This document shows positions 58,158 through 64,000 of a DNA stretch of 64,000 bases, piece by piece. Source of the DNA: Sphingomonas koreensis (GTDB lineage Bacteria > Pseudomonadota > Alphaproteobacteria > Sphingomonadales > Sphingomonadaceae); NCBI GenBank assembly GCA_006438735.1, contig RCZF01000001.1, positions 1,240,001 to 1,304,000 on the forward strand. The letters run 5' to 3'. Every line of letters starts with the position of its first letter. Positions within the stretch are counted from its first letter, which is position 1. A model generated the notes under the pieces. That model had not been told where the DNA came from. It did not search any database and saw nothing but the letters and a program-made list of their open reading frames with translations. A program made the position numbers and the translations under genes.

Positions 58158-59203
58158 GACGGAACTCCAACGCGGGTCAGCATCAGGAACCCGGAGACGA
58201 GAAAGACCCAGAACAGCGACAGCGGCAGGAAAATCTTCCAGCCCAGCCGCATCAGCTGGTCGTAACGATAGCGCGGCACCGTCGCCTTCACCCACGAGAA
58301 CACGAAGAAGAAAAACAGGATCTTGGCAAACAGCCAGATGATCCCCGGCACTACATAGAGCGGTGCCCAGTCGAACGGCGGCAGATAGCCGCCCCAGAAC
58401 AGGATCGCGTTCAAGGCGCACATCAGGATGACGTTGGCGTATTCGCCGAGCCAGAACAAAGCGAACGCCATCGACGAATATTCGGTCTGATAGCCAGCGA
58501 CGAGCTCGCTTTCCGCTTCGGTCAGATCGAACGGCGCCCGCTGCGTTTCGGCCATCGACGAGATCAGGAACACGATCGCCATTGGGAACAGCAGCGGGTT
58601 CAGATAATTGCCGTTGACGAAGCCATAGAGACCCTTTTGCGCCTCGACGATGCCGGTGAGATTGAACGTCCCCGCCCACAACACCACCGAGATCAGCACG
58701 AAGCCGATCGAGACTTCGTAGCTGACCATCTGCGCGGCGGCGCGCAACGCCGAATAGAACGGATATTTGGAGTTCGACGCCCAGCCCGAGATGATGATCC
58801 CATACACCCCGATCGACGACGCCGCGAGCACGTAGAGCAGCCCGACGTTGATGTTGGCGAGCACGACGCCCGGCTGGAACGGCACCACCGCCCAGACGAT
58901 CAGCGCGACGGTAAAGGTGATGATCGGCGCCAACAGGAACAGCCCGCGATTGGCCGCCGAGGGGATGATCGTTTCCTGCAGGAACACCTTCAGCCCGTCG
59001 GCGAAACTCTGCAGCAAGCCGAACGGGCCGACGACATTGGGCCCGCGGCGCAGCGCCATCGCCGCCCAGATCTTGCGATCGGCGTAGATGATCAGCGCCA
59101 CGGCGAGCATCAGCGGCAACGCGATGACGAGAATGCCGATGATCGTGGCGAGGAACCACGCCCAGCCATACACCATGCCGTGCGAGACGAAAAACGCGGT
59201 CAT
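58154..59203 (-). CDS. nuoH: NADH-quinone oxidoreductase subunit H
   Basis: Membrane subunit that forms the quinone-binding chamber with NuoB and NuoD. The 349-residue protein has about eight segments and the conserved [30 protein letters not shown] motif (here [16 protein letters not shown]), [20 protein letters not shown] and [23 protein letters not shown] 59203 overlaps the nuoG stop (ATGA). Confidence 0.99.
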   Translation of the reverse strand: MTAFFVSHGMVYGWAWFLATIIGILVIALPLMLAVALIIYADRKIWAAMALRRGPNVVGPFGLLQSFADGLKVFLQETIIPSAANRGLFLLAPIITFTVALIVWAVVPFQPGVVLANINVGLLYVLAASSIGVYGIIISGWASNSKYPFYSALRAAAQMVSYEVSIGFVLISVVLWAGTFNLTGIVEAQKGLYGFVNGNYLNPLLFPMAIVFLISSMAETQRAPFDLTEAESELVAGYQTEYSSMAFALFWLGEYANVILMCALNAILFWGGYLPPFDWAPLYVVPGIIWLFAKILFFFFVFSWVKATVPRYRYDQLMRLGWKIFLPLSLFWVFLVSGFLMLTRVGVPS

Positions 59204-61200
59204 TCCGCTGCCTCCGCGAAATCTTCGCCGTGGACGAGCTCGGCCGAGCAGCGCTGCATCGTCGGGCTGGCCCGGCAGATCGCGTTGGTCAAATAGAAAT
59301 CCTGAATCGGATAGGCGTCGATCGATCCTTCCGCCTTGCCGTCAAGCGCCGGCGGATTCCACTCGAAGCTCTTGAGCCCTTCGCTGGCCAGCGCCGGCGT
59401 GTCGCGGCCCATGTCGGCGCGCAGCTCCTCGATCGTGTCGAACGGCAGCGTCTTGCCGAGCTTTTCCGAAAGTGCGCGCAGGATCGTCCAATCCTCGCGC
59501 GCGTCGCCCGGCGGGAACACCGCGCGCTCGCCGCGCTGCACGCGACCTTCCAGATTGACCCAGGTGCCCGATTTCTCGGCGTAGCTCGCGCCCGGCAGCA
59601 CGACATCGGCATGATGCGCGCCCTTGTCGCCGTGATGGCCGATATAAACCTTGAAGCTCTTGTCGAAGGCCGAGAAATCCACCTCGTCCGCGCCGAGGAA
59701 GAACACCAGCTTCGGGCTCGCCGCGAAGACGTCGGCGATGCCGCCCTTCTGCGCATAGCCGAGCATCAACCCGCCCATCCGCGCCGCCGCCATATGGACG
59801 ACGTTGAAGCCGTTCCAGCCGTCGCGCACGAGTTTCAGCGATTTGGCCAGCTTGAGCGCCGCGCCGTGCCCCTTGAGGCCCGCGCCGCCGACGATCACCA
59901 TCGGTCGCTCGGCGTTCTCGAACGCCGCCGCCGCCGCCTCGGGCAGCTTGCCGAGCAGCGCCAGATCGCTGCCCAACCACTCGACGCGGTAGGTTTGATC
60001 GATCTCGGGGCCGATGCCGAACACCTTGGCCCCCTTCTTGATCGCCTTGCGCACGCGCGTGTTCACCAGCGGCGCTTCCCAGCGCAGATTGGTGCCGATC
60101 AGCAGGATCGCGTCGGCATTCTCCACGCCCGCGATCGTGGTGTTGAAATTGACCGCGGCGAGGCTCGACGTGTCGTAATCCATGCCGGTCTGCCGGCCTT
60201 CGAACAGCGAACCGCCCATCGCCTGCACCAGCGCCTTGGCGGCGTACATCGTCTCGCAATCGACCAGATCGCCCGCGATCGCCGCGACGCTGTTGCCGGC
60301 CTTGACGCCAGCGATCGCCGCAAACGCCTCGTCCCAGCTCGCCGGCTGCAATTTGCCCTCGCGGCGTACATACGGCCGGTCGAGCCGCCGCCGCACAAGG
60401 CCATCGACCGCATGCCGCGTCTTGTCGGTCGCCCACTCCTCGTTGACGTCATCGTTGATCCGCGGAAGGCAGCGCAGCACCTGGCGCCCGCGGCTGTCGA
60501 GCCGGATGTTGGTGCCGACTGCGTCCATCACGTCGATCGTCAGCGTCTTCTTCAATTCCCAAGGCCGCGCCTCGAACGCATAGGGCTTCGAGGTCAGCGC
60601 GCCGACCGGGCACAGATCGACGACATTGCCCGAAAGCTCGCTGGTCACCGCATGTTCCAGATACGAGGTGATCTGCATATCCTCGCCGCGCCCAATCGCT
60701 CCGATCTCCTCGACGCCGGCGACTTCCTCGGCGAAACGGACGCAACGCGTGCACTGGATGCAACGCGTCATCACCGTCTTGACGATAGGCCCCATATATT
60801 TCTCGGTCACCGCGCGCTTGTTCTCGGTGTAGCGCGAGTGCCCCCGGCCATAAGCGATCGACTGATCCTGCAGGTCGCACTCGCCGCCCTGATCGCAGAT
60901 CGGGCAATCGAGCGGGTGGTTGATCAGCAGAAATTCCATCATGCCTTCGCGGGCATGCTTGACCATCGGCGTGGTGGTGAAGATTTCCTGATTGTCCGCC
61001 GCCGGCAGCGCGCAAGACGCTTGCGGCTTGGGCGGCCCGGGCTTCACCTCGACCAGGCACATCCGGCAATTGCCGGCGATCGACAGCCGCTCATGATAGC
61101 AGAAGCGCGGGATCTCCTTGCCGGCAAGCTCACAAGCCTGCAGCACGGTGGCGCCGGCCGGCACCTCGATCTCTACGCCATCGACTTTAACCTTGGGCAT
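59200..61200 (-). CDS. nuoG: NADH-quinone oxidoreductase subunit G
   Basis: The large peripheral iron-sulfur subunit. The 666-residue protein has the N-terminal 2Fe-2S domain ([20 protein letters not shown], and the cysteine in [11 protein letters not shown]), the His-coordinated cluster ([20 protein letters not shown]), 4Fe-4S cluster residues ([37 protein letters not shown]), and a molybdopterin-oxidoreductase-like domain without cofactor residues. The short C-terminal extension ends [11 protein letters not shown] 61200 lies 4 bases after the inserted secreted-protein gene. Confidence 0.99.
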   Translation of the reverse strand: MPKVKVDGVEIEVPAGATVLQACELAGKEIPRFCYHERLSIAGNCRMCLVEVKPGPPKPQASCALPAADNQEIFTTTPMVKHAREGMMEFLLINHPLDCPICDQGGECDLQDQSIAYGRGHSRYTENKRAVTEKYMGPIVKTVMTRCIQCTRCVRFAEEVAGVEEIGAIGRGEDMQITSYLEHAVTSELSGNVVDLCPVGALTSKPYAFEARPWELKKTLTIDVMDAVGTNIRLDSRGRQVLRCLPRINDDVNEEWATDKTRHAVDGLVRRRLDRPYVRREGKLQPASWDEAFAAIAGVKAGNSVAAIAGDLVDCETMYAAKALVQAMGGSLFEGRQTGMDYDTSSLAAVNFNTTIAGVENADAILLIGTNLRWEAPLVNTRVRKAIKKGAKVFGIGPEIDQTYRVEWLGSDLALLGKLPEAAAAAFENAERPMVIVGGAGLKGHGAALKLAKSLKLVRDGWNGFNVVHMAAARMGGLMLGYAQKGGIADVFAASPKLVFFLGADEVDFSAFDKSFKVYIGHHGDKGAHHADVVLPGASYAEKSGTWVNLEGRVQRGERAVFPPGDAREDWTILRALSEKLGKTLPFDTIEELRADMGRDTPALASEGLKSFEWNPPALDGKAEGSIDAYPIQDFYLTNAICRASPTMQRCSAELVHGEDFAEAAE

Positions 61201-61203
61201 TGA

Positions 61204-61830
61204 TCAGCCTTCGTTGGCCAGAAGGGCCGCGTTATAGGTTTTCACCATGCGATAGGCGACAAAGGCCAGCATCGCGCGCACCGACGAAGTGCTGAGCGCC
61301 ACTTTTTGCCCTTTCGCCACGCAAGCGACCAGAGTCGGCATCAGCGCCTGAACCGCCGCCTTTTCCTCTTTGCTCGTCGGCGCAGTCGCGAACAACGCGC
61401 TAACGCCGTCCGGCGATTTGCGGATCATGCATACGCTCATCAACTGAGGTTCATTGCGAACTTCGAACGGATGCGCGGGATCGACCGGCGTTCTCGCCGC
61501 CAAGCTCGATCCTGCCAATTCGCGCGGCAGCAGGGCTTCGGCCAAACCACCAGTGACCAGCAGATCGCCGGACTCCAGCTTCCCGACGCCGACACAGATA
61601 CGTTCGTCATAAATGAGCTGCAACTCGGCCTGACGATACGCCTCCGACGGAAAATCGCGCGCGAGAAGCCGGCCGGCCTCGTCAGGCGCATTCTTTACGG
61701 CACAGGTGGCGAAATCGTGCGTCATCCGAACGACACCATCCGGAACAACGCCCGATTTGGCGGCATGCGCACTAGCCGGCAACGACGAGCCGGCCATCAT
61801 CAGACCTAAGGCGAACGCCAGACCCCTCAT
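61204..61830 (-). CDS. Secreted hypothetical protein inserted between nuoF and nuoG
   Basis: A 208-residue exported protein of unknown family. The signal peptide ([20 protein letters not shown]) is cut near AHAAKSG. The mature part has four cysteines ([57 protein letters not shown]), likely two disulfides, and no membrane segment. Its start codon overlaps the nuoF stop (ATGA) and its stop lies 4 bases before nuoG, so it is co-transcribed with nuo. The DNA is less GC-rich than the nuo genes. Nothing in it suggests a role in complex I, whose other peripheral subunits are cytoplasmic. Confidence 0.75.
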   Translation of the reverse strand: MRGLAFALGLMMAGSSLPASAHAAKSGVVPDGVVRMTHDFATCAVKNAPDEAGRLLARDFPSEAYRQAELQLIYDERICVGVGKLESGDLLVTGGLAEALLPRELAGSSLAARTPVDPAHPFEVRNEPQLMSVCMIRKSPDGVSALFATAPTSKEEKAAVQALMPTLVACVAKGQKVALSTSSVRAMLAFVAYRMVKTYNAALLANEG

Positions 61831-63131
61831 TCTGCCGCCTCCATCATCGGTGCGAGACCGCCGCCGCGATTTTCGGTGATGCGGCGTTCCATCTCGGGGC
61901 GGAAATGGCGGATCAGGCCCTGGATCGGCCACGCCGCGGCATCGCCCAGCGCGCATATCGAGTGGCCCTCGACCTGCTTGGTGACCTGATACAGCGTGTC
62001 GATTTCCGCCAGGTCGGCGTCGCCGGTGCGCATCCGCTCCATCACGCGCCACATCCAACCGGTGCCCTCGCGGCACGGCGTGCATTGGCCGCAGCTTTCG
62101 TGGCGGTAGAAATAGCTGATCCGACTGATCGCGCGGACGATATCGGTCGACTTGTCCATCACGATCACCGCCGCGGTGCCGAGGCCCGAGCCGAGCGCCT
62201 TCAGCCCGTCGAAATCCATCGGGCAGTCCATGATCTCCTTGGCCGGCACCAGCGGCACCGACGAGCCGCCGGGGATCACCGCGAGCAGATTGTCCCAGCC
62301 GCCGCGGATGCCGCCGGCGTGCTTTTCTATCAGCTCGCGGAACGGGATGCTCATCGCCTCTTCGACGACGCACGGCGTGTTCACATGGCCCGAAATCTGG
62401 AACAGCTTGGTGCCCTTGTTCCCTTCGGCGCCGAAGCTCGAGAACCATTCGGGGCTGCGCCGCAGGATGGTCGGCACCACCGCGATCGATTCGACATTGT
62501 TGACCGTCGTCGGGCAGCCGTAGAGACCCGCGCCCGCGGGGAATGGCGGCTTGAGGCGCGGCTGGCCCTTCTTGCCTTCCAGACTTTCGAGCATCGCGGT
62601 TTCTTCGCCGCAGATATATGCGCCCGCGCCGCGATGGACGAAGACGTCGAAATCATAGCCCGAACCCGCGGCGTTCTTGCCGAGGAACCCCTTGTCATAG
62701 GCTTCGGCGACCGCGGTGAAGAGGTTCTCCGCCTCGCGGATGAATTCGCCGCGGATGTAGATGTAGGCCGCTCGCGCGCGCATCGCGAAGCCGGCGATCA
62801 GCGCACCTTCGATCAGCTTTTGCGGATCGTGGCGCAAGATCTCGCGATCCTTGCATGAACCCGGCTCGGATTCGTCGGCGTTGATCACAAGGAAATTGGG
62901 CCGATCGGGCCGCGGCTCCTTGGGCATGAAGGACCATTTCATGCCAGTCGGGAAGCCCGCGCCGCCACGACCGCGCAGGCCCGAGGCCTTGATCTTGTCG
63001 ATGATGGCGTCCTGGCCGATCGCCATCAGATCCTTGGTATTGTCCCAATCGCCCCGCGCCATCGCGGCATCGATATGCCACGACTGGAAGCCGTAGACGT
63101 TTGTGAAGATGCGGTCCTTGTCAGCGAGCAC
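61827..63131 (-). CDS. nuoF: NADH-quinone oxidoreductase subunit F
   Basis: The NADH- and FMN-binding subunit. The 434-residue protein has the flavin site [40 protein letters not shown], the NADH site [20 protein letters not shown] then [15 protein letters not shown], and the N3 cluster cysteines in [17 protein letters not shown] and [15 protein letters not shown]. The start is GTG 63131 (read as [14 protein letters not shown]), with GGAGG in the expected place; it lies inside the end of the small membrane gene, with 11 bases of overlap. Confidence 0.98.
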   Translation of the reverse strand: MLADKDRIFTNVYGFQSWHIDAAMARGDWDNTKDLMAIGQDAIIDKIKASGLRGRGGAGFPTGMKWSFMPKEPRPDRPNFLVINADESEPGSCKDREILRHDPQKLIEGALIAGFAMRARAAYIYIRGEFIREAENLFTAVAEAYDKGFLGKNAAGSGYDFDVFVHRGAGAYICGEETAMLESLEGKKGQPRLKPPFPAGAGLYGCPTTVNNVESIAVVPTILRRSPEWFSSFGAEGNKGTKLFQISGHVNTPCVVEEAMSIPFRELIEKHAGGIRGGWDNLLAVIPGGSSVPLVPAKEIMDCPMDFDGLKALGSGLGTAAVIVMDKSTDIVRAISRISYFYRHESCGQCTPCREGTGWMWRVMERMRTGDADLAEIDTLYQVTKQVEGHSICALGDAAAWPIQGLIRHFRPEMERRITENRGGGLAPMMEAAE

Positions 63132-63276
63132 GGGGCCCTCCGATGAGCTTTTCTGCAACGAAATAGACGATCACCGCGGCCGCGAGACCGATGATCACGC
63201 CAAGCAATTTGAGCGCCAGCACCAAGCACACGACCAGCACCACGCCGCCAACGATTATCGCGATCAGCGCGCTCAT
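63121..63276 (-). CDS. Small membrane protein, 51 residues, between nuoE and nuoF
   Basis: A short gene that conventional gene finding may miss. It starts [20 protein letters not shown] (ATG 63276-63274), continues [20 protein letters not shown] and ends [10 protein letters not shown], with TGA at 63123-63121. Two hydrophobic stretches (about 3-22 and 24-41) make one or two membrane spans, and the tail is positively charged. The start overlaps the nuoE stop (ATGA) and the end overlaps the nuoF GTG start by 11 bases. The nuoF ribosome-binding site lies within it. The exact fit to both neighbours suggests it is translated. Function unknown. Confidence 0.7.
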   Translation of the reverse strand: MSALIAIIVGGVVLVVCLVLALKLLGVIIGLAAAVIVYFVAEKLIGGPRAR

Positions 63277-63941
63277 GCCCATTCGCTTCGGTAATCGTGG
63301 TTCTCATCGACCATCGCCCTGAGGTTGGTCGGCCCGCCCTCGGCGGCGCTGGTCTGGCGATCGACCTGCGGCCCCGGCGTCGGCGTTTCGCCGCGCGCCA
63401 GCGCCTCGAGGACGACGGTCATCTTGTCGTAATCCAAGTCTTCGTAATTATCGTCGTTGATCTGGACCATCGGCGCGTTGGTGCAGGCGCCCAGGCACTC
63501 GACCTCGGTCAGCGTGAACAGCCCGTCGGGTGTGGTCTTGCCCTTTGACAGGCCGTGATTCTTGCACGCCGCCAACACGTCGTCCGAGCCGCGCAGCATG
63601 CACGGCGTCGTGCCGCAGACCTGCACATGATAGCGGCCGACCGGCACGAGGTTGAACATCGTGTAGAAGGTAACGACCTCGAACACGCGCATATACGGCA
63701 TGTCGAGTTGCTTCGCGACGAACTCGATCACCGGCACCGGCAACCAGCCCTGCGTCTTGGTTTCGACCCCGACCTGCCGCTGCGCGAGATCGAGCAGCGG
63801 CAGCGACGCCGACGCTTGCCGTCCGGCCGGATAGCGGCCGATGATTTCCTTGGCCTTGGCGGCATTCGCCTCGGTCCAGGCGAAATCGCCCCAACGCGCG
63901 CGGACCTCGTCCTCGGGAGGCAGTTGCGGGGATTCAGCCAT
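63273..63941 (-). CDS. nuoE: NADH-quinone oxidoreductase subunit E
   Basis: The 2Fe-2S (N1a) subunit that docks on NuoF. The 222-residue protein has helical N-terminal sequence (KEIIGRYPAGRQASASLPLL) and the thioredoxin-like domain with cluster cysteines in HVQVCGTTPCMLRGSDDV and TEVECLGACTNAPMVQIND. The C-terminal extension (TPTPGPQVDRQTSAAEGGPT) is of the length usual in alphaproteobacteria. ATG 63941 (MAESPQLPPEDEVRARWG). nuoD should lie to its right, beyond a repeat. Confidence 0.98.
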   Translation of the reverse strand: MAESPQLPPEDEVRARWGDFAWTEANAAKAKEIIGRYPAGRQASASLPLLDLAQRQVGVETKTQGWLPVPVIEFVAKQLDMPYMRVFEVVTFYTMFNLVPVGRYHVQVCGTTPCMLRGSDDVLAACKNHGLSKGKTTPDGLFTLTEVECLGACTNAPMVQINDDNYEDLDYDKMTVVLEALARGETPTPGPQVDRQTSAAEGGPTNLRAMVDENHDYRSEWA

Positions 63942-63975
63942 GGTTCGGTTCCTGCGCGGACAGCGCTCGCTTGCT

Positions 63976-64000
63976 CGTCATTGCGAGCGGAGCGAAGCAA
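63976..64000. repeat. Repeat of the CATTGCGAGCGGAGCGAAGC family, cut by window end
   Basis: CGTCATTGCGAGCGGAGCGA then AGCAA lies 35 bases upstream of nuoE. This motif is a common interspersed repeat in sphingomonads and usually continues or is paired nearby; the rest is outside the window. Confidence 0.75.

Noticed and set aside
63026..63307. 93-codon minus-strand frame across the nuoE-nuoF junction
   Set aside because: Arg-rich shadow; the overlapping 51-codon frame at 63121-63276 has a hydrophobic, protein-like translation and better junctions.

Overview
The window is high-GC, densely coded DNA with the gene content and order of an alphaproteobacterium of the Sphingomonadaceae, most likely Sphingomonas. 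Pointers are yqeY-dnaG-rpoD next to carAB, the trpE/trpGDC-moaC-moeA-lexA-comEC-gltX-gltA order, an alphaproteobacterial SOS box (GTTC-N7-GTTC) before lexA, a 14-subunit-type nuo operon followed by birA-coaX-rnj, and several families of short palindromic repeats of the sort scattered through sphingomonad genomes. I found no tRNA, rRNA, insertion sequence, prophage or CRISPR array.

Layout. 0-2.7 kb (minus): carA, a small lipoprotein gene and carB (cut by the window edge). 2.8-7.7 kb (plus): the macromolecular-synthesis cluster yqeY, a GIY-YIG protein, dnaG, rpoD. 8-16.7 kb: a PAS protein with an antitoxin-like N-terminus, an unknown protein, a MoxR ATPase and its probable VWA partner split by CHAP, chemoreceptor-like and CocE-type hydrolase genes, then a histone-H1-like protein. 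16.8-25 kb: NamZ-like muramidase, DOMON-like protein, rimO, PilZ, a serine hydrolase, an M17 aminopeptidase, a CPBP-like membrane protein, a GFA protein and tpiA. 25-41.4 kb: ppiD, trp genes, moaC/moeA, lexA, comEC, gltX, gltA. 41.4-48 kb: a signalling/envelope cluster of a histidine kinase, a DUF2336 protein, a CDP-alcohol-transferase-like membrane protein and an HPt protein, facing a large coiled-coil membrane protein. 48-64 kb (minus): DUF1467, rnj, coaX, birA and nuoN to nuoE; nuoD and the genes before it would lie to the right of the window.

How it fits together. Most of the window is housekeeping: pyrimidine, tryptophan, molybdopterin and CoA synthesis, replication and transcription initiation, SOS control, respiration. 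Two things stand out. First, palindromic repeats have entered genes and gene junctions: they encode a linker inside CarA, the C-terminus of the GIY-YIG protein and of TrpG, and they carry the ribosome-binding sites of trpD and moaC. Second, the 41.6-45.6 kb cluster holds a histidine kinase and an HPt protein that both lack the phospho-accepting histidine, next to a CDP-alcohol-transferase-like protein with a degraded active site. This looks like a set of catalytically altered signalling parts and is the best candidate here for an undescribed system. Small genes inserted with exact stop/start overlaps into core operons (carA-carB, nuoE-nuoF, nuoF-nuoG) are a third theme.
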